Shown: positions 36,169-48,220 of the stretch, piece after piece
Position numbering within the stretch: the stretch's first letter is position 1
Layout: every line of letters starts with the position of its first letter
DNA from: Microbacterium sp. Leaf288
Lineage (GTDB): Bacteria > Actinomycetota > Actinomycetes > Actinomycetales > Microbacteriaceae
Reading direction: 5' to 3'
Length of the DNA stretch: 64,000 nt
NCBI RefSeq assembly: GCF_001422925.1
Contig: NZ_LMNI01000010.1
Coordinates: 1,084,993 to 1,148,992, forward strand
Program-made: the position numbers and the translations under genes
Notes under the pieces: model-generated
The model's input: only the letters and a program-made list of their open reading frames with translations
The model's database searches: none
Told to the model about the DNA's origin: nothing

Positions 36169-37398
36169 ATGCGAAAGCAGATCGCACTCGGAGCGCTGGC
36201 GCTCACGGCAGCGGTCGTCCTCGCCGGCTGCGCCGGCGGAGGTTCGTCCGACAACTCCGACGACGCGGCCGACAGCAGCGCCGAGCTCGTCGTCTGGACC
36301 GACGAGGAGCGCCAGACGGCGGTCAAGGACGCGGCCAAGGCCTTCGAGGAGGAGACCGGCGCCACCGTCAAGATCGTCAAGAAGAACTTCGAGGACCTCC
36401 GCAACGACTTCATCGCGCAGGTGCCGACCGGTGAGGGCCCCGACATCACCGTCGGCGCGCACGACTGGCTGGGCGCGCTCGTCGCCGCCGGCGTCGTCGA
36501 CACGATCGACCTCGGCGACAAGGCGTCGGAGTTCGAGCCCGTCGCCCTCGAGGCCATGACCTACGACGGTCAGCTGTACGCCCTCCCCTACTCGCTCGAG
36601 ACCATCGCGCTCGTGCAGAACGTCGACCTCGTGGGCGCGGAGGCCCCTGCGACGTGGGACGAGATGATCCAGAAGGGCCTGGCGTCCGGCGCCGAGCGTC
36701 CGTTCGTCATCAACACCGCCGGTGAGACCGGCGACGGCTACACCATGTACGGCTTCCAGACGTCGTTCGGCGCCCCGGTCTTCGTGCAGGACGCGTCCGG
36801 CTCGTACACGACCGAGGTCGGCATGGGCGGTGCCGCGGGCGAGGCCTTCGCGACCTGGCTCGGCGCCAACGGCACCTCGGGCACCGGCTACATCTCGACG
36901 ACCGTCGACTACGACATCAACAACGAGCTCTTCAACACCGGCAAGGCGCCCTACACGATCCAGGGTCCGTGGGCGATCAGCGCCTACACCGACGTGAAGA
37001 ACATCGCCGTGAACCCCATCCCCTCGGCGGGCGGCGAGACGGCCGCTCCGTTCGTGGGCGTGCAGGGCTTCTACCTCAGCTCGCAGTCGAAGAACGCGCT
37101 GCTCGCGCAGGAGTTCCTCGTGAACTACCTCGGCACCGAGGAGGCGCAGCGCGCCCTCTACGAGGCCGACCCCCGCATCCCGGCGTGGTCGACGCTGGCC
37201 ACCGAGGTCTCGTCCGACCCGATCATCGCGGGTTTCCTCGCTTCGGCGCAGAACGGCGTCCCGATGCCGAGCATCCCCGAGATGGGCTCGGTGTGGGACC
37301 TCTGGAACGCCGCGCAGTCGCAGATCATCAGCGGCGCCGACCCCGTGTCGACGTGGAACACGATGGTCGCCGATGTCCAGGCTGCGGTCGAGGGCTGA
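36169..37398 (+). CDS. ABC transporter sugar-binding lipoprotein (MalE/GanO-like)
   Basis: A 409-residue extracytoplasmic solute-binding protein of the maltose/galacto-oligosaccharide type. Signal peptide and lipobox LAGC (C21), then a Ser/Asp-rich tether and the CUT1 binding fold starting ELVVWTDEERQTAVKDAAKAF. The middle YTIQGPWAISAY segment and the C-terminal NTMVADVQAAV helix fit the family. AAAGGGAA lies before the ATG, and the gene is 41 nt after the GH42 gene. It should capture galacto-oligosaccharides released outside by the GH53 enzyme. Followed by a strong hairpin before the permease genes. Confidence 0.94.
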   Translation: MRKQIALGALALTAAVVLAGCAGGGSSDNSDDAADSSAELVVWTDEERQTAVKDAAKAFEEETGATVKIVKKNFEDLRNDFIAQVPTGEGPDITVGAHDWLGALVAAGVVDTIDLGDKASEFEPVALEAMTYDGQLYALPYSLETIALVQNVDLVGAEAPATWDEMIQKGLASGAERPFVINTAGETGDGYTMYGFQTSFGAPVFVQDASGSYTTEVGMGGAAGEAFATWLGANGTSGTGYISTTVDYDINNELFNTGKAPYTIQGPWAISAYTDVKNIAVNPIPSAGGETAAPFVGVQGFYLSSQSKNALLAQEFLVNYLGTEEAQRALYEADPRIPAWSTLATEVSSDPIIAGFLASAQNGVPMPSIPEMGSVWDLWNAAQSQIISGADPVSTWNTMVADVQAAVEG

Positions 37399-37442
37399 TC
37401 CCGACCGGCTGAACCCGGTCACCGCCACGGTGGCCGACATGC

Positions 37443-37480
37443 TCCGGGAGGCGGGTGAGTGCCTCTCCCCGCCTCCCGGA
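37443..37480 (+). other. Strong intercistronic hairpin between binding-protein and permease genes
   Basis: A perfect 13-bp stem, TCCGGGAGGCGGG/CCCGCCTCCCGGA, with a 12-nt loop and no T-run. It sits where malE-malF type operons carry a stem-loop that stabilises the upstream mRNA and lowers expression of the permease genes. Either partial terminator or mRNA stabiliser. Confidence 0.7.
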
Positions 37481-37555
37481 TCCCAACCCCTTCCCGGATC
37501 GACCCCGTCGATCCCCCTCACGCCCGGCGATGAGGCCCGTGACAGGAGCAGACGC

Positions 37556-39174
37556 ATGACGGTGGACGCCCCCACCCTCCCCCAGGCGCCGGCGAAGACG
37601 CCGCCCCGCGAATCGCATGCCCGCCGCTGGCGCGGCCCCGGCTGGGGCTTCCTCGCCAAGCTCGCCCTGATGGCCCTCGTGAACGCCTTCGGCGTGATGA
37701 CGCTGCTGAGCGCGTTCCGCGTCGAGTCGTGGGTCGTGTTCTCGGCGACGCTCGTGCTGATCCTGGCCGCCGACGTCGTCTACTTCACCAAGCGCGCGCT
37801 GCCGCTCAAGTATCTGCTGCCGGGCCTGGCATTCCTGCTCGTCTTCCAGGTCTTCATCTTCGGCTACACCGCGTACATCGCCTTCACCAACTACGGCACC
37901 GGTCACGCCGGCACCCAGGAGCAGGCGGTCGAGGCTGCGCTCATCCAGGGCGAGCGTCGCATCGAGGATTCCCCGACCTATCCGCTCTCGGTCGTCGAGC
38001 GCGTCGGCGAGGTCGGCTTCGCGATCGTCGACGAGAACGGCGACGTGCTCGTCGGCTCTGCCGAGCAGCCTCTCGAGGAGGCCCGCGGCGCCGAGGTCGG
38101 CAGCGCCGGCTCCCCCACGGAGGTCCCCGGCTGGGACGTCGTGCCGCGTGCCACGGTCATCACCGACGCCGCCTTGCAGGAGCAGATCGCGAGCCTTCGC
38201 GTGCCGGTCTCCGAAGACCCCAACGACGGCTCGATCCGCACGCGTGACGGTTCTTCGGGCGCGGTCTACGAATCGACCCTGGTATGGGATGCCGAGGCCC
38301 AGACCATCACCGACACCACCACCGGCACCGTCTACACCGCGAACGACAAGGGACTGTTCGTCGCCGAGGACGGCTCGGCGCTGCCCACGGGCTGGTATGT
38401 CAACGTCGGGTTCGAGAACTTCTTCCGGCTGTTCACCGACCCCGCGCTCGCGCAGACCCTGCTGTCCGTCACCGTCTGGACGTTCGTCTTCGCGACACTG
38501 TCAGTCGTGCTGCCCTTCGCGCTCGGGCTCCTGCTCGCACTCATCTACAACGACGCGCGCCTCAAGGGCCGCCGGTTCCTCAGAACGCTGTACATCCTCC
38601 CGTACGCGTTCCCCGCGTTCATGTCGGCGCTGCTGTTCCGCGGCATGTTCAACGCCGAGTTCGGCGTGATCAACGATCTGTTCTTCTTCGGTGCGAACAT
38701 CAACTGGCTCGGGGACCCGTGGCTCGCCCGCGCGGCCGTCGTCTGGGTGAACCTGTGGCTCACGTACCCGTACTACTTCCTGGTGTGCACCGGCGCGCTG
38801 CAGGCGCTCCCGCAGGACACCCTCGAAGCGGCCTCCCTCGACGGCGCCGGCCGCTCGCGGCAGCTGCGCTCGATCATCCTGCCGCTCGTGCTCGTGGCCA
38901 CCGCGCCCCTGCTGATCTCTTCGTTCGCGTTCAGCTTCAACAACTTCACCGTCATCTACATGTTCAACAACGGCGGCCCGGCGATCCCCGGCGCCCCGTA
39001 CGCGCTCGGGGCCACCGACATCCTCATCTCCGCCATCTACGACATCTCCGGAGTGTCGGGCGGTGCCGCGGACTACGGCCTCGCGAGCGCGTTGTCGATC
39101 CTCGTGTTCGCCGTCGTCGGAGGCATCTCGGCGATCGCGTTCCGTCAGACCCGCAAGCTCGAGGAGTTCCAGTG

Positions 39175-39175
<1 letters not shown>
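37556..39175 (+). CDS. ABC transporter permease (MalF-like, with large extracytoplasmic loop)
   Basis: A 539-residue permease. Three hydrophobic segments (about 31-53, 58-77, 85-105) are followed by an extracytoplasmic region of about 165 residues, then five helices carrying the EAA loop (EAASLDGAGRSRQLRSIILP). This matches the MalF plan, in which the P2 loop contacts the binding protein. The ATG is preceded by AGGAG and comes 157 nt after the binding-protein gene. The next permease gene overlaps its stop by one base (TGATG). Imports galacto-oligosaccharides, by context. Confidence 0.92.
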
Positions 39176-42868
<3,693 letters not shown>

Positions 42869-42875
42869 CGCCGGT

Positions 42876-42939
42876 CGCGGATCGTTTTCCGCGGTGCAGG
42901 AGCACGGATGCCGGGGGTCGCGCCGAACCCCGGCATCCG
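42876..42939 (+). terminator. Double hairpin terminator after the galactanase gene
   Basis: First hairpin CGCGGA-6 nt-TCCGCG (42876-42893), 8 nt past the stop codon. Second is a perfect 12-bp stem CGGATGCCGGGG/CCCCGGCATCCG with an 11-nt loop (42905-42939). No T-run. Separates the galactan operon from the adhesin gene. Confidence 0.6.
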
Positions 42940-42940
42940 G

Positions 42941-42946
42941 TATGTT
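42941..42946 (+). promoter_or_regulatory. -10 box candidate for the adhesin gene
   Basis: TATGTT abuts the preceding terminator hairpin and would give a leader of about 95 nt. No convincing -35 seen. Confidence 0.25.
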
Positions 42947-43047
42947 CGCCCTCAAGTCGATGATCCGTGCGCTCTCGCGGGTCTCGACGGGAGGCTGTGG
43001 GGGCCTCGGCGCCTGGCGACGGCCCTTTTCCTGGGGAGGAAAGCGCC

Positions 43048-46000
43048 ATGTCGCGTGCTCGTGTGATCTCGCTGGTCGGAATCGGGGCGCTCGTCGGCGC
43101 CCTGCTGGTGCCCTTGGCCGGAGCCGGGGCGGCCTCGGCCGCCACGCTCCAGCCCTCAGGACTGCAGACGGGATTCCAGCTCGACGGCGACAAGGCCGGA
43201 GGCACCCTGCCGACCAGTTTCGACTGGGACTCGTTCTTGACGACCCCCGTACCCGACGGCAGCTACACCTTCACCCCGACCGGGCCCTACACGACGGCGA
43301 CCGGACTGTCGTCGTCCGGCATCCTGGACGCCACGTTCGGCTGGGACAACGGAAGCCTCGACGGCGCCTGTCCCGCGACCGCGCCCGATGCGACGGGGTC
43401 GCCGGGTTCCCAGATCCCCGACACCATTCCGTGGGCGCCCGGTAGCGCCAATGTCAACGACAAGGGCAACATGTGCAGCACGGGAGCTGCGTACGAGGTG
43501 GTCGTCGATGCGCAGGGTGCCCGCCACGCGATCCTCTACTCCTACTGGACGCGCCTCGTCGGCAACGGGAGCCTGAGCCTCCTCCAGAACCTCGAGGGTC
43601 CCGCCGCCGGCCGCTGCGACGACGTGCTCGTCGTCTTCGATTACGAGTCCAACCTCGGGACCGTCACCGTGCACTTCCGCCGGTGGACGCCGAACGCGAA
43701 CGACGGATGCGCGAACCCGAACGGCGCCGGACAATGGCTGCCCACCGGGCAGGCCATCGACTTCGCGTACGCCGTCGGCGTGCGCACCGAGGGGCCGATG
43801 CCCGTCGGCAACCAGCCGCAGGCGACGTTCGGCGAGTTCGCCGTCGACCTCACCACGGCCGGCCTGTTCAACCCCGACTCCTGCACCACGTTCGAGGTGT
43901 CGACCGAGCTCTCCCGCACCGGATCCGATTTCGGCGCTCAGACGCAGGATTACCTCGACGCCGCCGACCCGCTCGTGCTCGCGAATTGCGGTTCGCTGAG
44001 CGTCACGAAGGACGTCGTGCCCGCCGGCTACGAGTCGGACGACCGCTTCGGCTATCGCGTCGACCGCGCGAGCGGCGGCATCGTGCTGCCGGACACGGAT
44101 GCCAGGCAGATCGTCGATGACCTCGGCATCGGCGAGACCGACACCTTCCAGAACGTGCTCGGAGCGACGGACTACCGGCTCGCGGAGACGGTCGCCGACC
44201 CGTGGCAGCAGCAGTCGGCCGTCTGCACGACCGCGCAGCCAGGCACCGGTGAGCCGGTGGAGTTCGTGCTGACCAGTCCGAGCGACCCGTTCACCGTCTT
44301 CCCGAACACGCAGACCGACTGCGTCATCACCAACGCCACCTCGACCGTGACCGTGACGAAGCAGACGCTGCCCGACGGGTCGCCGCAAGAATTCGACTTC
44401 ACCGTCGGGGCGAATTCGACGACGCTCACCGACGGCGAGAGCGTCACGTACGCGTTCACGCCGGGCACCACGGTGGTCATCGGCGAGACCATCCCCGACG
44501 GGTGGATGGACAGCCCCGACATCACCTGCTCCGACGAGAATGCGGTCATCACGCCGACGACCGCGAGCGCACAGGTGACCACCGTCGCCGGGCAGGACAT
44601 CTCCTGCACCTTCACCAACACGCAGCTGGGCAACATCGTCATCAGCAAGGAGGCCTTCGGCACTGCCGACGGCCTCGTCTTCGACTTCACCGGCACCTGG
44701 ACGACCGGATCTCCGGCCCTCCCCGACGACGGCGACTTCTCCATCACCGCCGAGACCGGAGACGGCACGAACTACTACGCGTCCTTCGAGGGTGTCGAGC
44801 CCGGCAACTACACGGTGGCCGAGCTGCCGAACCAGCACGGCACCGTCCTGGGGTCGCTGATCTGCACCATCGGCGGCCAGGACGTCGACTTCGACGTCGC
44901 CTCCGCGAACTTCGACCTCGCCCCCGGTGACACCGTCACCTGCTACTACGCGAACGTCATGCCGGGGCGCATCCTCGTCGTCAAGTCCACGGATCCGTTC
45001 GAGTACGACCAGGACTTCGATTTCGTCTTCACGCCCGCGGACGGCGAGCAGGTGGACTTCACGCTGAACCCGCTGCCCGGACAGGCGACATGGGACAGCG
45101 GGACGCTCGATCCCGGGCAGTACGACATCTCGGAGCTGCTCGACGTGCCCGGCTGGGAGCTCACCGACATCGTCTGCGACACGAGCGCCGGCACCACGTG
45201 GACGCCGAGCCTGAGCGACGGCGCCGTCACCGTCGACCTCGCCGCAGCGGGCGTGGCCGAATGCGTGTTCACCAACACGGCCGAACCGGTCTCGCTGCAA
45301 CTGGAGAAGACCGCGGTCGGCGTCGCCGACGGCTTCCCCTGGTCGTTCGACTTCGAGCTGACCGATGAGAGCACGGGCGACGTGCGCGTCATCACGCTGA
45401 CGTCGGAGACGCCGTCCATCGAGGTCACCGACATCGCGCCCGGAGCGGACTACAGCCTCGTCGAGGTCGCGAAGGAGGGCTGGGCCGGAACGCTCGACTG
45501 CGAAGTGGTCGACAACCGTGCCGCCGACGACGGCTGGCAGTTCAATCTCCAGCCGGGCACGTCGTTCTCCTGCTCCGCCGAGAACACGGCGGCGCCGGCA
45601 TCCGTCTCGGTCACGAAGACCGTCACCGGCGTGACCGACGACTACGAGTGGTCGTTCCCGTTCGCGCTCACGCCGTCGGATGGCGTGACGCCGGAAGGCG
45701 GCGAGCAGTCGATCTCGGGCACCGGCGAGAGCTCGGAGACGGCGACCTGGACGGGCCTGCTCGCGGGAGAGATCTACACGATCACCGAGCTGCCGGTCCC
45801 GGGCTGGGTGCGGGGATCGCTGACCTGTGCCGGGTTCGAGGGCGACATGGACGAGGACCCGGCCTCCTTCACCTTCATGGCTGAACCGGGCGCCGAGATC
45901 AGCTGCGAGATCGAGAACACCCCCGAGCCGATCGACATCACCATCTTCAAGGCGGCGCGCGGCGGCGATGCCACGTTCCAGTACGTCCTCACACCGCTCG

Positions 46001-47406
46001 ACCCCGCCGGCGAGGCGATCGTGTCGTCCGTCGTCACCGAGGGAGGCTTCGGCACCGCCACCTTCGCGGGTCTCACCGCGCGCGGGCTCTACTCGCTCGC
46101 CGAACGGGATCTGCCGGGGTGGATCGAGGGCCCGCTGTCCTGCACCGTCGCCCACGCCGACGGCGAGGTCGACGCCCTCGACATCACCGGGTTCCGCGTG
46201 GAACCCGGTGACCAGATCGAGTGCGAGATCGAGAACTTCGCGGTCGGCCGCATCGTCGTGGCCAAGAACGTCGAAGGCGCCGATGGCGTGTTCGACTTCA
46301 CGGGCACGTGGCTCGATCCGGAGGACTTCTCGATCGAGACGTCCGGGGGCACCGGCTCCGCCACGTTCGAAGAGCTCGCACCCGGCGAGTACGAGGTGAG
46401 CGAGGTCACGCCTGCGGGCTACGACAACACCGATCTCGTCTGCGTCGACGGCCGCCCGCTGGGCGGCGAGTCGACGGTGGACGGGCTCGTCGGGTCGATC
46501 GTGCTCGATCCGGGCGAGACGGTCGTCTGCACGTTCACGAACACGGAGTGGGGCTCACTCATCGTCGACAAGGCGACGCTGCCCGCCGGCTCGACGCAGG
46601 AGTTCGACTTCGAGTGGGGTCCCGACGGCGAGGCATTCACGCTCACCGATGAGGCCGACCCGTACTCGACGGGACTCATCGCCCCCGGCTCGTACACCGT
46701 CACCGAGACGAGCGAACTCGAGCGCTGGCTGCTCGATGACATCGAGTGCGTCGGGTCGGACGGCGACCCGGTGATCGAAGGGGCATCGGTGTCGGTGGAG
46801 GTGCCACTGCGGGCCGCCGTGTACTGCACGTTCGTGAACGCGTATCTGGCCCCGCTCGAGATCGAGAAGACCGTGACATCGGGGCCGACGAAGCAGGCGG
46901 ACGGCACGTTCGCGATCGCGTACTCGGTGACCGTCACGAACCCGGGCGCACTCACCGACACCTACGACCTCGACGACGAGCTCCGCTTCGGGAGCGGCAT
47001 CACCGTCGTCTCGGCCGGCGTCTCGTCCGTCGAGGGTCTTCCGGTCAACGCCGGATGGGACGGCCTCACCGATCTGCGGATCGCCACCGGCATCACGATC
47101 GACGGCGGCCTGACCCACACCTACGACGTGAAAGCCACGGCGCGGGTGTCGTCGACGATCACCACCGATCAGGCGGACTGCACGACCGGATCCGAGGCAG
47201 AGGGCACCGGGCTCCTCAACGCGGCGACGGTGCTCTTCACGGGCGGGGACGCCACCGCGACGGCGTGCGTGCCGGTGCCGGCGGTCCTGCCGCCGACCGG
47301 CGTGACCCTGACCGCACTGTGGGTGGGTCTCACGATGCTCGCGGGCGGCGTGATCCTGTTCGTGATCCGCCGGCGGCGCTACCCGCGGACGGAGAGCGCG
47401 GCCTGA
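43048..47406 (+). CDS. Sortase-anchored adhesin with nine prealbumin-like (SpaA/DUF5979) repeats
   Basis: A 1452-residue surface protein. Signal peptide (about 1-32), a unique N-terminal domain (about 33-315), nine tandem repeats of about 95-115 residues starting near 317, 433, 528, 640, 747, 850, 961, 1066 and 1169, a DUF11-like domain (about 1269-1410), then LPPTG (1414-1418), a hydrophobic helix and a basic tail RRRR. The repeats carry a lysine in the first strand, a glutamate in the middle xxE strand (all but the first clearly) and an asparagine at the end, the residues that form intramolecular isopeptide bonds in Cna-B/SpaA domains. Each also has two cysteines at matching places. ATG with GGGGAGGAAAG upstream. 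Probably a stalk for adhesion. Ends in a 28-nt convergent overlap with rsmI. Confidence 0.9.
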   Translation: MSRARVISLVGIGALVGALLVPLAGAGAASAATLQPSGLQTGFQLDGDKAGGTLPTSFDWDSFLTTPVPDGSYTFTPTGPYTTATGLSSSGILDATFGWDNGSLDGACPATAPDATGSPGSQIPDTIPWAPGSANVNDKGNMCSTGAAYEVVVDAQGARHAILYSYWTRLVGNGSLSLLQNLEGPAAGRCDDVLVVFDYESNLGTVTVHFRRWTPNANDGCANPNGAGQWLPTGQAIDFAYAVGVRTEGPMPVGNQPQATFGEFAVDLTTAGLFNPDSCTTFEVSTELSRTGSDFGAQTQDYLDAADPLVLANCGSLSVTKDVVPAGYESDDRFGYRVDRASGGIVLPDTDARQIVDDLGIGETDTFQNVLGATDYRLAETVADPWQQQSAVCTTAQPGTGEPVEFVLTSPSDPFTVFPNTQTDCVITNATSTVTVTKQTLPDGSPQEFDFTVGANSTTLTDGESVTYAFTPGTTVVIGETIPDGWMDSPDITCSDENAVITPTTASAQVTTVAGQDISCTFTNTQLGNIVISKEAFGTADGLVFDFTGTWTTGSPALPDDGDFSITAETGDGTNYYASFEGVEPGNYTVAELPNQHGTVLGSLICTIGGQDVDFDVASANFDLAPGDTVTCYYANVMPGRILVVKSTDPFEYDQDFDFVFTPADGEQVDFTLNPLPGQATWDSGTLDPGQYDISELLDVPGWELTDIVCDTSAGTTWTPSLSDGAVTVDLAAAGVAECVFTNTAEPVSLQLEKTAVGVADGFPWSFDFELTDESTGDVRVITLTSETPSIEVTDIAPGADYSLVEVAKEGWAGTLDCEVVDNRAADDGWQFNLQPGTSFSCSAENTAAPASVSVTKTVTGVTDDYEWSFPFALTPSDGVTPEGGEQSISGTGESSETATWTGLLAGEIYTITELPVPGWVRGSLTCAGFEGDMDEDPASFTFMAEPGAEISCEIENTPEPIDITIFKAARGGDATFQYVLTPLDPAGEAIVSSVVTEGGFGTATFAGLTARGLYSLAERDLPGWIEGPLSCTVAHADGEVDALDITGFRVEPGDQIECEIENFAVGRIVVAKNVEGADGVFDFTGTWLDPEDFSIETSGGTGSATFEELAPGEYEVSEVTPAGYDNTDLVCVDGRPLGGESTVDGLVGSIVLDPGETVVCTFTNTEWGSLIVDKATLPAGSTQEFDFEWGPDGEAFTLTDEADPYSTGLIAPGSYTVTETSELERWLLDDIECVGSDGDPVIEGASVSVEVPLRAAVYCTFVNAYLAPLEIEKTVTSGPTKQADGTFAIAYSVTVTNPGALTDTYDLDDELRFGSGITVVSAGVSSVEGLPVNAGWDGLTDLRIATGITIDGGLTHTYDVKATARVSSTITTDQADCTTGSEAEGTGLLNAATVLFTGGDATATACVPVPAVLPPTGVTLTALWVGLTMLAGGVILFVIRRRRYPRTESAA

Positions 47407-48197
47407 TAGAGCTCGCGGCTGGAGTGTCCGGTGAGTCCGGACACTTCGGCCGCGGCCTCTTTCAAGCGCGTGCCGCCGCGGACGAGCTCGAGCACCTGGG
47501 TCACCGCATCGGGGAACGCGACGCCGCGCGGAGGCGCTCCCTCCACGACGATCACGAGCTCACCGCGGACGCCGCCCTCGGCCCACGCGGCGAGCTCGGC
47601 GAGCGTGCCGCGCGCGACCTCCTCGTGCAGCTTCGTCAGCTCACGGCAGACCGCGCCGCGACGTTCGTCGCCGAATGCGGCCGCCATGTCGGCGAGCGTC
47701 GCCGCGACGCGCGACGGCGCCTCGAAGAAGACCATCGTGCGCGGCTCGGTGCTCAGCGCGCGCAACGCCGCCCCGCGCTCCCCCGCCTTGCGGGCCACGA
47801 AGCCCTCGAACGTGAAGCGGTCGGTGGGCAGCCCTGAGACGGCGAGCGCCGTCACGACCGCGCTCGGCCCGGGGATCGCCGTGACGTCGACGCCGGCCGC
47901 CGCGGCAGCCGCGACGAGCCCGTAGCCGGGGTCGCTCACCGTGGGCATGCCCGCATCGCTCAGCACGAGCACGTCCTGCTCGCGTGCGAGCTCCACGAGC
48001 TCGGGCGCCCGCTCCTTCTCGTTGTGATCGTGCAGCGCGATCAGCCGCGGGCGGTTCGCGATGCCGAGTGCGGCCAGCAGACGCTGAGTCGTGCGGGTGT
48101 CCTCCGCGGCGACGACGGTCGCCTCCTCGAGGGCCTCGACGAGCCGGCGGGACGCGTCCCCGAGGTTTCCGATCGGGGTCGCCGCGAGGATGATCAC
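47379..48197 (-). CDS. rsmI: 16S rRNA (cytidine1402-2'-O)-methyltransferase
   Basis: A 272-residue SAM-dependent tetrapyrrole-methylase-fold enzyme that 2'-O-methylates C1402 of 16S rRNA. Seen: N-terminal AATPIGNLGDAS, EDTRTTQRLL, HDHNEKER, LVLSDAGMPTVSDPG, AIPGPSAVVTAL and FEAPSRVAATL, all family hallmarks. GTG start 6 nt after a TAGGCT -10, so leaderless. Divergent from pmt, sharing promoter bases with it. This head-to-head pair is conserved in actinobacteria. Ends within the adhesin gene, antisense. Confidence 0.96.
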   Translation of the reverse strand: MIILAATPIGNLGDASRRLVEALEEATVVAAEDTRTTQRLLAALGIANRPRLIALHDHNEKERAPELVELAREQDVLVLSDAGMPTVSDPGYGLVAAAAAAGVDVTAIPGPSAVVTALAVSGLPTDRFTFEGFVARKAGERGAALRALSTEPRTMVFFEAPSRVAATLADMAAAFGDERRGAVCRELTKLHEEVARGTLAELAAWAEGGVRGELVIVVEGAPPRGVAFPDAVTQVLELVRGGTRLKEAAAEVSGLTGHSSRELYQAALSVRG

Positions 48198-48203
48198 CCC
48201 CTC

Positions 48204-48213
48204 AGCCTAAACT
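48204..48213. promoter_or_regulatory. Overlapping divergent -10 boxes (rsmI / pmt)
   Basis: In AGCCTAAACT the minus-strand -10 of rsmI (TAGGCT, from AGCCTA at 48204-48209) and the plus-strand -10 of pmt (TAAACT at 48208-48213) share the central TA. Both start codons are GTG, lying 6 and 7 nt beyond their boxes, so both transcripts are leaderless. Confidence 0.6.
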
Positions 48214-48220
48214 TGACCGG

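Noticed and set aside
42947..43047. Possible riboswitch or structured leader before the adhesin
   Set aside because: Several GC-rich complementary words are present, but I could not match any known riboswitch core and short pairings are unavoidable at this G+C content.
43156..46155. A 999-residue frame antisense to the adhesin
   Set aside because: Composition is Arg/Gly/Val/Asp-rich with no motif and no ribosome-binding site, while the plus-strand protein has signal peptide, repeats and LPPTG.
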